From: PWND01 sp964614525
GTDB lineage: Bacteria > Bacteroidota > Bacteroidia > Bacteroidales > UBA7960
Direction: 5' to 3'
Length of the DNA: 63,710 nucleotides
Assembly: GCA_964614525.1 (NCBI GenBank)
Contig: CAZTPA010000010.1
Coordinates: forward strand, 1-63,710
Below the pieces are notes generated by a model. That model did not search any database. It had not been told where the DNA came from and saw only the letters and a list, made by a program, of their open reading frames with translations. The position numbers were made by a program, and so were the translations under genes. Positions 51,327-60,772 of the stretch are shown here, one piece after another (the first letter of the stretch is position 1; each line of letters starts with the position of its first letter).

Positions 51327-53609
51327 CTAGAAATAGTAAACCTCATAAATTAATTCAGAAGGCCTTGATAATAATTGCGGATTTTTGTCAATGTGAATTA
51401 ATCCTGATACAGATAATTTCTTAACTACAATGTTTGTTTTGCCTTCATCATCCTGTGTTTTAACAATTATCAATGCTCCTATTTTTATTATAAATTGAGG
51501 CACATTTGAAGTGACATCCAATAAGTTTTCTTTATTCTCTAAAAAATCTGTGTTTTTGCATGCTCTGTTTTGAAAACAATTAGCAATATCGTCTATTATG
51601 TCGTAAACTTCCGGTAGTGTTAAGTCATCTCGTGATTTAGTCATAGTTTCTTCACCGCCATGTTCTCTGCTATCCTGACTTACAACTTCAAAACCTCCTG
51701 TTTTCATGAGCTTAATAACGGCCTTGTATGAATTTTTTAGTTCTGTTTCTGAATTTGTGTCAAACCAGGTAATCACAGGAACATGTCGAGGAATGGGTTT
51801 CCTTTTATAATCGCTGTTTATTGAATTAAAAGAAATATATTCGCTGAAAGAGTTTTGAAGGATATAAATTTGATCTTTCAAACGAGCAATTTCCTTATTA
51901 TGCCGCATTTCCATCCTGTCTAATTTCTTCTCATAATACCTATAGTATTGCTTCATAAATTTGTTTTGCGGGCCTGCAGCAACAAGTCTTTGTCCTTCTT
52001 CGGTGTTGGTAAAACTGTTGAAATTTTCAATAAATTTCTCTGCTATCAAATCTGCTTGTTTTACGTATGCAGACTCGTATTTCCATGAATTCTTCGGATT
52101 AAGAATCTCCGGATCTACTCCTGAAACATGTTTAGGTATGTTTAGCCCAAATGGTGCTTGTTCCTCTACCTCTGCATTGTCAAGTTCTCCATTAAGAATA
52201 GCTTTGATAATGTTTCTTGTAGATTCCAGGTCAATCCTCTGGCCTGCTCCATATCCACCGCCAATCCATCCTGTATTTACAAGGTAGGCAGTAGCTCCGT
52301 GTTGCTTCATTTTGCGAGCAAGCTCACGTGCATATTCTGTAGGGTGCAACATCAGAAAAGCAGCTCCGAAGGCAGGAGAAAAAGTCATTATAGGTTCTTT
52401 TATTCCTCTTTCAGTCCCGGCAAGTTTTGAGGTATAACCACTCAAAAAATAATACATTGCCTGGTCACGACTTAATCTTGATACCGGTGGAAATACTCCG
52501 AAAGCATCTGCCGTTAAAAGAATTATCTTTTTGGGATGCTTGCCCTTTGAAACAGGTTTAACAATATTGTCAATATGATAAATAGGATAAGAAACTCTTG
52601 TGTTTTCTGTTTTTGTAGTGTCAAAGAAGTTTATCTCACCCGTATTCTCATCATAAACAACGTTTTCTAATAAAGCATCTCTTCTAATTGCATTATATAT
52701 TTCCGGCTCTTTATCTTTGCTTAGGTTTATGCATTTTGCATAACATCCTCCTTCAAAATTAAATATCCCTTCATCATCCCAACCATGTTCGTCGTCTCCT
52801 ATCAAATATCTGTCAGGATCTGTCGAAAGTGTTGTTTTTCCTGTGCCGGAAAGTCCGAAGAAAATTGCAGTATCTCCATTTTTGCCCATATTGGCAGAAC
52901 AATGCATAGATGCCATTCCCTGCAAAGGAAGAAAATAATTCATTATAGAAAAGAAACCCTTTTTAATTTCGCCGCCATACCAGGTGCCACCAACAAGAGC
53001 CTTTCTTTCTTTCAGATTAAATGCTACATAAACGTCAGAGTTTAAATCCTGTTTTTCCCAGTTCTCATTAACAGTTTTGCATGCATTTAACATTACAAAA
53101 TCAGGCTCAAAAGTTGAAAGCTCTTCAGCAGTTGGCCTTATGAACATGTTTTTTACAAAATGAGCCATCCAGGCAACTTCCGTAATTACCCTGATTTTGA
53201 GACGTGAATTTTCATTAGCTCCACAAAAAGCATCCATAACATAAAGCTTTTTGCCATGGAATTGATTCACTGTGGTTTCAGTTAAATCATTCCAAACATC
53301 TTCAGATATTTCATGATTGTCGGATTTGTTGGTTCCGTCTGACCACCATATGTTATCTTGAGAACCTTCTTCTTTTACAACGTATTTGTCTTTTGGTGAC
53401 CTTCCTGTAAAAATACCTGTGTCAACTGCTACAGCATCTAAGTTTGTCACGAAACCTTTTTCATAACCTTCTAAAGCCGGATCGGTTTCATGTTTGAAAA
53501 GTTCTTCATAAGACAAATTGTAAAAAATCTCTTGAACATCTTTGATCCCATACTGACTGAGATCAGGTGTTTTTACGATAATGTTTTTGCGATTATTCTC
53601 TTTATACAT
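51327..53609 (-). CDS. pckA: Phosphoenolpyruvate carboxykinase (ATP) with unusual C-terminal extension
   Basis: PckA converts oxaloacetate and ATP to phosphoenolpyruvate in gluconeogenesis, or runs in reverse in fermenters. Residues 1-547 form the complete enzyme, with FTGRSPKDKY (about 67-76), kinase-1 loop GLSGTGKTTLS (252-262), the metal site in LIGDDEHGWDD (269-279) and NTGWIGGGYGAGQRI; a normal protein ends near AAGPQ (547). The frame continues without a stop for about 213 residues: first KFMKQYYRYYEKKLDRMEMRH, NKEIARLKDQIYILQNS (a likely coiled coil), then an unfamiliar alpha/beta part from about 605 to 760. Standard ATP-type PckA has about 535-550 residues. The extension occupies 51327-51967. 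Confidence 0.95.
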   Translation of the reverse strand: MYKENNRKNIIVKTPDLSQYGIKDVQEIFYNLSYEELFKHETDPALEGYEKGFVTNLDAVAVDTGIFTGRSPKDKYVVKEEGSQDNIWWSDGTNKSDNHEISEDVWNDLTETTVNQFHGKKLYVMDAFCGANENSRLKIRVITEVAWMAHFVKNMFIRPTAEELSTFEPDFVMLNACKTVNENWEKQDLNSDVYVAFNLKERKALVGGTWYGGEIKKGFFSIMNYFLPLQGMASMHCSANMGKNGDTAIFFGLSGTGKTTLSTDPDRYLIGDDEHGWDDEGIFNFEGGCYAKCINLSKDKEPEIYNAIRRDALLENVVYDENTGEINFFDTTKTENTRVSYPIYHIDNIVKPVSKGKHPKKIILLTADAFGVFPPVSRLSRDQAMYYFLSGYTSKLAGTERGIKEPIMTFSPAFGAAFLMLHPTEYARELARKMKQHGATAYLVNTGWIGGGYGAGQRIDLESTRNIIKAILNGELDNAEVEEQAPFGLNIPKHVSGVDPEILNPKNSWKYESAYVKQADLIAEKFIENFNSFTNTEEGQRLVAAGPQNKFMKQYYRYYEKKLDRMEMRHNKEIARLKDQIYILQNSFSEYISFNSINSDYKRKPIPRHVPVITWFDTNSETELKNSYKAVIKLMKTGGFEVVSQDSREHGGEETMTKSRDDLTLPEVYDIIDDIANCFQNRACKNTDFLENKENLLDVTSNVPQFIIKIGALIIVKTQDDEGKTNIVVKKLSVSGLIHIDKNPQLLSRPSELIYEVYYF

Positions 53610-53652
53610 TGTGCAGGAATTTTATAAAATTGGACTATGATTCAACAATTCC

Positions 53653-53660
53653 CAAAATTA
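53653..53660 (-). promoter_or_regulatory. Possible -7 promoter element of pckA
   Basis: The minus strand reads TAATTTTG, which matches TAnnTTTG, ending about 43 bases before the pckA ATG. No -33 partner was identified. Confidence 0.35.
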
Positions 53661-53702
53661 TAAAATTCCCGCATGAGAAACATTAATAATGAAATAAATA
53701 TT

Positions 53703-56348
53703 TTATACTCCTATTCTGTATGAGAATTTTAGCATAAATACATTGTATGGAGTATCGCTAAATAATTGATTGGCGTCATGTTGAATATTAAAATTCCCAT
53801 CCATTGCATAATGATCTCTTGTTTGTGACCAAACGAAAAACAGAGTAGAACCCGGTTGATATTCCCACCTTAATACCAGATTAGATAAGAATTCTTTTAC
53901 ATTAAAATCAGGGTTGCGGAATTTATAATCAGGTTCTTCATTGCCACTTTCAAAGACTTCATAGGAATTTGTCGTTTCATTAAATGCTATTTCAGAATCT
54001 GTATATTCATAATACCTGTTGTTAAAACTCTCTGCTTTGGTATCCGTTGACTTTTTGAAATTGCTGTAACTTCCTGATGCAATAAAAGGTTGTCCCCAAA
54101 ATTGAAGAGAAAGCTCAGGTGTTATTGTATAGTTTATTCTTAATGATAGAGATGTAACTGATTGTTCCAATTCGCCAAGAACATAGATCTTGTTATCATC
54201 TGAAGTAGTTGTTGTTACATATTGTACCTCGCTATTGTTTTTGTAATATCCCGGACTTAATGTTATGTGAAGTGTGTTTAAAGGCCTGTATGTTATTCCT
54301 ACATTGTTATTGTATGATACACGGTAATCTTCAAATCCGTTCATATAGGAAGATGTGGTTGAAATGCTTATTTTTTTTCTTTCATCAGTGCTGATTCTTA
54401 ACCAAGGGTTTATATTGCCCGGCAATAAGTATGATGGGCCACCTCTTAGCATAGTTGTTGACAATTGATCATCACTGATGTTAAAACCTGCTGATAAATT
54501 CCAGTAGTTATTAAACTGCATCCAAAAGTTAATATTTCCGCCAAAGTTTTTTTTCTCCCCGCCCAAAGTGTAAAATAACCATTGGTTAGCATTAATATTT
54601 ATACTTCTGAGTATTCCTATTGGTTCATTAATTCTGTATCCTGCCCATAATACTTGCGTAACGTTGTCTGTTTCTCTTAGATAACCAATATCATTTGTTT
54701 CTAATCCCGGACTTTTGGCTAAAACAGCTCCAACTATTCTTAGTTTACCACTGATTTTCCATAATTGAAGGCTTCCTCCGGCTCCTGTAAGACTTGTTTT
54801 ATTTGGGTCGAAATCTAAGTGTTTGGCATCAGGCCTTTGAAAATATCTTGTTGGTGATAACTGTGTTCGTGATATTGCCTCTTTACTACCCATGACATGA
54901 CTCATATATGCTGTGCTTACAAGCATATATGACCTGTCTGCAAAATATTGTTTTAAATCCAAACCGGCTGTATATGCAGAGGTATGTAAGAAATCAAGGT
55001 GATTTTCATTTATGTCTCTGTTTACAGCTGTTCCGATAATTCCAATACTTGTATTCCCCTCATCTAATTCCTGTACTGCTCTTGCTGTAAAATAGCTTGT
55101 AAGTGGCTCGGTAAGAATCTTTGAGCGATCTCCCAAATTGTCTATTTCAGCATATTGAGAAGCTGTGGTAGATTGCATAATTCCAAGAGATAATCCATTG
55201 TTGGTTCTGCCTGTTAGTTTTAATGCGCCGATTATTGGTGTATGTTCCGGAGCATTTATGTACTCATTCTCTCCCGGCGCGTAATAGTACTGAGGAGATC
55301 GTCCTATTCTGCGTGAGTAGAAAAGATTTTCATTGCCTAACTCTCCGTCGCCAAAACCTAATCTGTAATTAAACAAATTGCTACCCTCAATAAAAAATGG
55401 CCTTTTTTCAGAGAAAAAAGTTTCAAATGCTGTTAGGTTTACCTGTGATGGATCAGCTTCAACCTGTCCGAAATCAGGATTAATAGTAAAGTCAAGAGTG
55501 AAGTAATTTGTTATTCCAACTTTTCCATCCAAGCCTGCATTTATACCGTAATTGCTTCCGGTAACAAAAGGATTGCCTGCCTGTGATTCAAATGATTCTG
55601 CAGATGTAACTGCATATGGGATAATATCAAATGTTTTCTTGGATTTTATGTCTTTTAATCCGGTTAATAATCCTAAATTATTAACCCATCCTGATGCATC
55701 ACGTGCAATAGGTTGCCAAAGCACAGTTTCGTCATTTCTGTATATTAGTCTTTGAGCCTGGAACCCCCATGTATTATTTTCTTCAGGATTAAACCTTAAT
55801 TGTGAAATCGGAATTTTCATTTCTGCAAACCATCCCGCATCATTCAGACTAGTTTTTACATGCCAGATAGGATCCCAGTTTATATCTGCATTTTCACCAT
55901 CATTCGAAATAAAGTAATCACTTTTTACTCCTGCAGCGCTTACCTTAAAGCAAAATGCCGTTTGTTTATTATGGTAGCTGTCAAATTGAACCATTATATA
56001 ATCTCCATCAGTCTGATCGCGCCTGGTTAATCTTTTTACTATGCTGTCAGGTGCCGTGTCTAATGCTTTTACACCTATATAAATAAAATCATTGTCGTAA
56101 AGCATCGCATATTGTGTCTCTTGGCCGGGAGCATCACCTTCAACAGGCCTGTATTGAACAAAACTATTGTCCCATTTAGCTTCTTCCCAGCACTTATCTT
56201 CGAGCTGGCCATCAATTACCGGCGAGTCATTGCATAAACTTTCTGCTGTGAATGTTTTCTTTTCATAAGTGCCGGCATTTATTCCTAAGCAAAAAATAAG
56301 GATTAAGAAGTTTGTTAATGCTACTTTTTTTAATAATTCCGTTTTCAT
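53703..56348 (-). CDS. Outer-membrane DUF5916 protein with N-terminal CBM9-like domain
   Basis: The 881-residue protein has a signal peptide (FLILIFCLGINAGTYEKK near residue 14 on) and then a carbohydrate-binding family 9-like domain, about residues 35-220 (DSPVIDGQLEDKCWEEAKWD). The rest is DUF5916-type: DFTINPDFGQVEADPSQVNL, then FFSEKRPFFIEGSNLF and a long barrel-like part. It ends in MLKFSYRIGV. The family is common in Bacteroidota, lies in the outer membrane and has no established function; some members are annotated as hydrolases. Confidence 0.88.
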   Translation of the reverse strand: MKTELLKKVALTNFLILIFCLGINAGTYEKKTFTAESLCNDSPVIDGQLEDKCWEEAKWDNSFVQYRPVEGDAPGQETQYAMLYDNDFIYIGVKALDTAPDSIVKRLTRRDQTDGDYIMVQFDSYHNKQTAFCFKVSAAGVKSDYFISNDGENADINWDPIWHVKTSLNDAGWFAEMKIPISQLRFNPEENNTWGFQAQRLIYRNDETVLWQPIARDASGWVNNLGLLTGLKDIKSKKTFDIIPYAVTSAESFESQAGNPFVTGSNYGINAGLDGKVGITNYFTLDFTINPDFGQVEADPSQVNLTAFETFFSEKRPFFIEGSNLFNYRLGFGDGELGNENLFYSRRIGRSPQYYYAPGENEYINAPEHTPIIGALKLTGRTNNGLSLGIMQSTTASQYAEIDNLGDRSKILTEPLTSYFTARAVQELDEGNTSIGIIGTAVNRDINENHLDFLHTSAYTAGLDLKQYFADRSYMLVSTAYMSHVMGSKEAISRTQLSPTRYFQRPDAKHLDFDPNKTSLTGAGGSLQLWKISGKLRIVGAVLAKSPGLETNDIGYLRETDNVTQVLWAGYRINEPIGILRSININANQWLFYTLGGEKKNFGGNINFWMQFNNYWNLSAGFNISDDQLSTTMLRGGPSYLLPGNINPWLRISTDERKKISISTTSSYMNGFEDYRVSYNNNVGITYRPLNTLHITLSPGYYKNNSEVQYVTTTTSDDNKIYVLGELEQSVTSLSLRINYTITPELSLQFWGQPFIASGSYSNFKKSTDTKAESFNNRYYEYTDSEIAFNETTNSYEVFESGNEEPDYKFRNPDFNVKEFLSNLVLRWEYQPGSTLFFVWSQTRDHYAMDGNFNIQHDANQLFSDTPYNVFMLKFSYRIGV

Positions 56349-56737
56349 GATTGTAAGAGTTTTGTTGATGTTTTATTTTTTTTAATAAAATTGTTTTATA
56401 TAAATGAGTGTATTAATAGGCTAATACAGTGTTCGCAAAAAAAATAGAAAATATTAAAAAGCAAAATTTCATTCATAAGACGGAATGCTATTGGAATTAG
56501 TTACAGCTCTTATGATTTTTTTTATTAATAAAAAAATAAATCAGGCAGTTTGTTTATTATCATTTGTTTTGAGAGGAAATTATTTTTTAATACATGTTTT
56601 TATTGTGTGCTTTTTTTATTGTAATAAATTATTTTTAAAAAAAGTCTGTATGAATTTATAAATCAATTTACTTAGATGTTTATTTTTTGTAGTTTTGCCA
56701 AAATTTCAAGACATCAATCAATATAAAAAAAAATGCT
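56349..56737. other. Divergent promoter region of DUF5916 protein and lysine-degradation genes
   Basis: This 389-base stretch separates the two divergent genes. The TAGTTTTG element at 56690-56697 serves the + strand. No clear minus-strand promoter was found. The remainder is very AT-rich with many T-runs and holds no gene. Confidence 0.5.
56690..56697 (+). promoter_or_regulatory. -7 promoter element of the lysine-degradation pair
   Basis: TAGTTTTG matches TAnnTTTG and ends 40 bases before the ATG at 56738. Confidence 0.5.
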
Positions 56738-58054
56738 ATGAGTTCTATTATTGGGATAAGACATGAGGATAAATATGAAATGGAAAGGCGGGCTCCACTT
56801 ACGCCAAAACACGTAGAGAAGCTTATCAAGCAACACAATCTTGATTTTATAATTCAAAGCTCTTCAAAAAGAATTTTTTCTGATTTAGAGTATAAAAATG
56901 CAGGGGCCAGTGTAGAGCCGGATTTGAAAAATTGTGACGTAATTTTTGGTGTTAAAGAAATACCTGAAAGTGCTTTTGAAAAAGATAAAACTTATGTCTT
57001 CTTTAGTCATGTTATTAAGGGACAGTCCTATAATATGCCAATGTTAAAGAAAATGATGGATATGGGTTGTAATCTTGTTGATTATGAAGTAATTACCGAT
57101 GACCAGAATAAGAGATTAATCTTTTTTGGCAAATATGCAGGTCTGGCAGGAATGATTAATTCACTATGGAGTGTGGGACAGAGATTAAAAGAATTTGGTT
57201 ATAATGACAATCCCTTCTTAAAGATAAAACAATCATGCAAATATGACTCACTTGAAGAAGCTAAAAAGCATATTGCTGAAGTAGGCAGGGAAATTTCAGA
57301 GAAAGGACTTCCCAAGGAACTGCAACCCTTTACTATTGGATTTACCGGATATGGTAATGTATCTGTCGGCGCCCAGGAAATCGCAAATCTTTTGCCTTCT
57401 ATTGAAATAACTCCTGAGGAATTGTTGAAGCTAAAAGATTCTGATAATATTCCTTCGAATATTGTTTATAAAGTTATTTTTAAAGAAAAGCATATTTCAA
57501 AGCTTAAAGCAAGCAGTAATAAGGAGTTTGACCTTCAGGATTATTATCGATACCCTGAGAAGTATGAAAACGATTTTGAGCAGTATATACCACATTTGTC
57601 AGTTCTTATGAATTGTATGTATTGGGATAATCGTTATCCTAGAATTTTCACAAAAGAATTTGCAAAAGAATTGTATAATCAAGGCAATCCAAAAATTCTG
57701 GTTGTAGGAGATGTAACTTGCGACCCGGATGGCTCTATTGAATTTACTCATAAAGGAACAGAGATAGAAGATCCGGTTTTTGTATATAATCCCATGGAAG
57801 ATCAAGCAAAAATGGGTTTTGAAGGTAAAGGAATTCTTGTAATGGCAGTTGATATTTTACCTAGTGAGCTACCAAGAGATTCTTCAATTGCTTTTGCAGA
57901 TGCTCTGTTTAATTTTGTAGAAGCTATTGCTAAAGCAGATTTTTCCGAGCCTTTAGCAGAGCTAAAACTTCCGTCTTCAATAAGAAAAGCTCTTATTCTT
58001 AAAAACGGAAAACTTACTCCTGAATATGAATACATTGAACAATACCTGAAATAA
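56738..58054 (+). CDS. Lysine-ketoglutarate reductase (LKR half of AASS)
   Basis: The 438-residue protein matches the N-terminal half of the eukaryotic bifunctional enzyme AASS, which joins lysine and 2-oxoglutarate to saccharopine. It begins with the alanine dehydrogenase/PNT-like N-domain (RHEDKYEMERRAPLTPKHVE), has KTYVFFSHVIKGQSYNMPML and GKYAGLAGMINSLWSVGQRL, and the nucleotide-binding part TIGFTGYGNVSVGAQEIANL. It lies 41 bases before the saccharopine dehydrogenase gene, so the two carry out the two successive steps of lysine breakdown. Confidence 0.87.
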   Translation: MSSIIGIRHEDKYEMERRAPLTPKHVEKLIKQHNLDFIIQSSSKRIFSDLEYKNAGASVEPDLKNCDVIFGVKEIPESAFEKDKTYVFFSHVIKGQSYNMPMLKKMMDMGCNLVDYEVITDDQNKRLIFFGKYAGLAGMINSLWSVGQRLKEFGYNDNPFLKIKQSCKYDSLEEAKKHIAEVGREISEKGLPKELQPFTIGFTGYGNVSVGAQEIANLLPSIEITPEELLKLKDSDNIPSNIVYKVIFKEKHISKLKASSNKEFDLQDYYRYPEKYENDFEQYIPHLSVLMNCMYWDNRYPRIFTKEFAKELYNQGNPKILVVGDVTCDPDGSIEFTHKGTEIEDPVFVYNPMEDQAKMGFEGKGILVMAVDILPSELPRDSSIAFADALFNFVEAIAKADFSEPLAELKLPSSIRKALILKNGKLTPEYEYIEQYLK

Positions 58055-58095
58055 AAATTATTTGTACAACTAAAACAACATTAAAAATTATTACT

Positions 58096-59433
58096 ATGAA
58101 AAAAGTTTTAATTCTTGGAGCAGGGATGGTAGTAAAGCCAATAGTTACTTATCTGCTGGAAAACGACTATTTAGTGACTGTGGCTTCACGCACAAAGTCA
58201 AAAGCTGTTGACATGATTGGTGGCCATAAAAATGGAACAGCAATTGAATGGACTGTTGAGGATAAAGAAACTCTTGAAAAAATGATTCAGGAGCATGACC
58301 TTACAGTTAGTTTATTGCCATGGGCTCATCATATTATGGTGGCTGAATATTGCATTAAGCATAAGAAAGACATGGTTACAACTTCTTATGTAAAACCTGA
58401 AATGAAAGCTCTTGATAAGGCTGCAAAAGATGCCGGTATTATTATTTTAAATGAGCTTGGCTTAGACCCGGGTATAGACCATATGTCTGCTATGCGAATT
58501 ATTGACAATGTTCATAATAAAGGTGGAAAAATTGACGAATTTTATTCTGTTTGTGGAGCATTACCTGCACCGGAAGCAGCTGATAATCCTTTTAAGTATA
58601 AATTCTCATGGAGTCCCAAAGGAGTTATAATGGCAGGAAATAATGACGGCAATTACTTACGTCATGGCAAGAAAGTTTATGTTCCGACTGAAGATTTGTT
58701 TAAAAACCCGCTTTCTATAAACTTTCCTGAAGTTGGTAAACTTGAAATTTATCCAAACCGGGATTCTATTCCTTATATTGATCTTTATGGAATTCCTGAA
58801 ACAAAGACAATGATGCGTGGTACTTTCAGACATCCGGGTTGGTGCGAAAGTATTGATGCAATGAAAGCACTAAAGCTTTTAAGTTCAGAAAAATATGATT
58901 TTAGCGGTAAAACTTATGCTGATATGCTTGCAATGCTTATTGGTGAAACCGACTCATCTAATATTAAAGAAAAAGTTGCCAAATTCCTTAATCTAAGCAC
59001 TGATGCATATGCAATTAATGCAATTGAGTGGTTAGGTTTGTTTGCTAATGAGCCTATGAACAGAGGCACAGATACTCCTTTTGAAGTTACATCAGACCTG
59101 ATGATTGAAAAAATGGAGCTTGGACAAAAAGAACGTGACATGGTTGTTATGCAGCACGTATTTTTGGCTTCATATCCGGATGGAAAGAAAGAAGTTATTA
59201 AATCATCTATGCTTGATTTTGGTACTTTAGATACAGATACAGCTGTTGCACGCACAGTTGCATTGCCTGCTGCTGTTGGAGTGGAAATGATACTGGCCGG
59301 TGAAATATCAGTTAAAGGTGTTCATATCCCTGTAATTGCTGAGGTTTATAATCCTATTCTTGATAGTCTTGAAAAAATGGATATTAAGATGGTAGAAGAA
59401 TATGGTTTGCCTGAAAGCGAAATAATTAAGTAA
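58096..59433 (+). CDS. Saccharopine dehydrogenase (SDH half of AASS)
   Basis: The 445-residue enzyme should oxidise saccharopine to glutamate and 2-aminoadipate semialdehyde. It begins with a Rossmann dinucleotide-binding motif KKVLILGAGMVVKPIVTYLL, has NELGLDPGIDHMSAMRIIDN and FYSVCGALPAPEAADNPF, and a C-terminal saccharopine-dehydrogenase domain with RGTFRHPGWCESIDAMKAL. In eukaryotes this half is fused to LKR; here it is a separate gene following the LKR gene. No 2-aminoadipate semialdehyde dehydrogenase is seen in the window. Confidence 0.9.
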   Translation: MKKVLILGAGMVVKPIVTYLLENDYLVTVASRTKSKAVDMIGGHKNGTAIEWTVEDKETLEKMIQEHDLTVSLLPWAHHIMVAEYCIKHKKDMVTTSYVKPEMKALDKAAKDAGIIILNELGLDPGIDHMSAMRIIDNVHNKGGKIDEFYSVCGALPAPEAADNPFKYKFSWSPKGVIMAGNNDGNYLRHGKKVYVPTEDLFKNPLSINFPEVGKLEIYPNRDSIPYIDLYGIPETKTMMRGTFRHPGWCESIDAMKALKLLSSEKYDFSGKTYADMLAMLIGETDSSNIKEKVAKFLNLSTDAYAINAIEWLGLFANEPMNRGTDTPFEVTSDLMIEKMELGQKERDMVVMQHVFLASYPDGKKEVIKSSMLDFGTLDTDTAVARTVALPAAVGVEMILAGEISVKGVHIPVIAEVYNPILDSLEKMDIKMVEEYGLPESEIIK

Positions 59434-59456
59434 AGAATTATTTCTTTATAACAAAG

Positions 59457-59501
59457 AAAAGAGGCTGCTTGGAATGATTTGTTTTTCAAGCAGCCTCTTT
59501 T
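59457..59501. terminator. Bidirectional intrinsic terminator
   Basis: A perfect 15-bp stem AAAAGAGGCTGCTTG (59457-59471) with its complement at 59487-59501 lies between the saccharopine dehydrogenase gene (+) and the convergent gene ending at 59540 (-). The T-rich right end and A-rich left end allow it to work in both directions. Confidence 0.88.
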
Positions 59502-59539
59502 TATATCTTTATTTTTATAATTACATGTAGCAGATAATT

Positions 59540-60772
59540 TTATTGGATAGTTTCAACGGCATAATCTGCATATCCGGTATAAAGTGTGTTCTTTGCAAAT
59601 GCCCTGATATAATATGTTTGTCCGGGTTCAAGGCCCATCTCTGTTGTGATTCCAAAATACATAATAGATGTCTCTGTTAATTCGCCAGCTACCATAGTAA
59701 CTATATCGTTAAAGGTTTCATCAAGTGCAAATTCAAATCCCACTTCAACTATTTCCGAACCTCCATCGTGTAAAATTTCAGAAGAGCATTCAATAGAAGT
59801 ATCCATGATATAAACAAATGTGGGGCTAAGCAAAGGACTGCTTAATGAAGAACCATCTACATTTAAGTCGCCACCAATAAATACACTTTCAGCTGCAGCA
59901 AGTGTAGTTTGAATATAAGTTGTATCGCTTGTGATTCGCACAAAATCCTCAGACAGCTCTTTGTTAGAAGTAAAACCACCAACAGCAAAACCACCACGTG
60001 CAGTTTTTTCTAGCGGTTCTTTCTGTATATAAAATCTTGTAGAGTCAACATTTATGTCCAGTAATTGTACTGCAGTTTTGCTTGCAGTGAAACCTCCTAC
60101 TGCAAAACCTCCTCTGGCGGTTTTATTAGGCACATCATAAGATTTGTCTGTATTTATCTCAACACCACCAGGGTAAACAGCTAAAACATTATTCCCTTTT
60201 TCATTATCAATTCTAAAAATAGGGCTGTCATCTGTAAGATCATTACAAGGTCCCCATTGTGGTACTCCATTGCAAAATACTAAGGGTTGGCCGTTTTCTC
60301 CTGCAGGAATAATAACCCACTGTTCTCCATCCCAATAACTCATATCTCCGGGATTGTTCCCTTTTGGTGCATTCTCAGCCTCTTCAGAATATAAGGCATA
60401 AGGAACCGCAAACAATTGACTTGTGCCCATATGTATGTCGTTGATTTCCAGCTTTACAAAATATGGCCCGGCTGACCAGTCAATTGCAGAAAAATCAACA
60501 GGGTTATTACTGCCTATTTGTAAGTTTACAAGTCCAAATTCATTTGTTTCTAAATCAAATTCTTCGATACAGACTGCAGATCCATCGGCACTACTTTGAA
60601 GAATGCTTATTTTTATATCAATGTTTTCGTTTGAAAGTACTTCTCCGGCGGCATTACGCGCAATAGCCTGGTAATTGATTTTTTGAGGCACATCTGCAAA
60701 AGATGATAATGTGAAAGCGCCAAATAGCATTATAAATAACACTCTGAGGATAAAAGTTTCTTTTCTTTTCAT
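59540..60772 (-). CDS. Secreted GGFAVGG-repeat protein of unknown function
   Basis: The 410-residue protein has a signal peptide (LFIMLFGAFTLSSFA region), then a domain with PQKINYQAIARNAAGEVLSN of the kind found in Bacteroidota tail-fibre- or adhesin-like surface proteins (about residues 28-130). Two copies of KTARGGFAVGGFT occur near residues 216 and 258, each followed by a repeat of the type ...DINVDSTRFYIQ... or ...VRITSDTTYIQ.... A C-terminal fibronectin-like region (GLEPGQTYYIRAFAKNTLYT) closes it. No T9SS sorting domain is obvious. A surface or adhesin-like role is inferred from the layout only. Confidence 0.75.
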   Translation of the reverse strand: MKRKETFILRVLFIMLFGAFTLSSFADVPQKINYQAIARNAAGEVLSNENIDIKISILQSSADGSAVCIEEFDLETNEFGLVNLQIGSNNPVDFSAIDWSAGPYFVKLEINDIHMGTSQLFAVPYALYSEEAENAPKGNNPGDMSYWDGEQWVIIPAGENGQPLVFCNGVPQWGPCNDLTDDSPIFRIDNEKGNNVLAVYPGGVEINTDKSYDVPNKTARGGFAVGGFTASKTAVQLLDINVDSTRFYIQKEPLEKTARGGFAVGGFTSNKELSEDFVRITSDTTYIQTTLAAAESVFIGGDLNVDGSSLSSPLLSPTFVYIMDTSIECSSEILHDGGSEIVEVGFEFALDETFNDIVTMVAGELTETSIMYFGITTEMGLEPGQTYYIRAFAKNTLYTGYADYAVETIQ

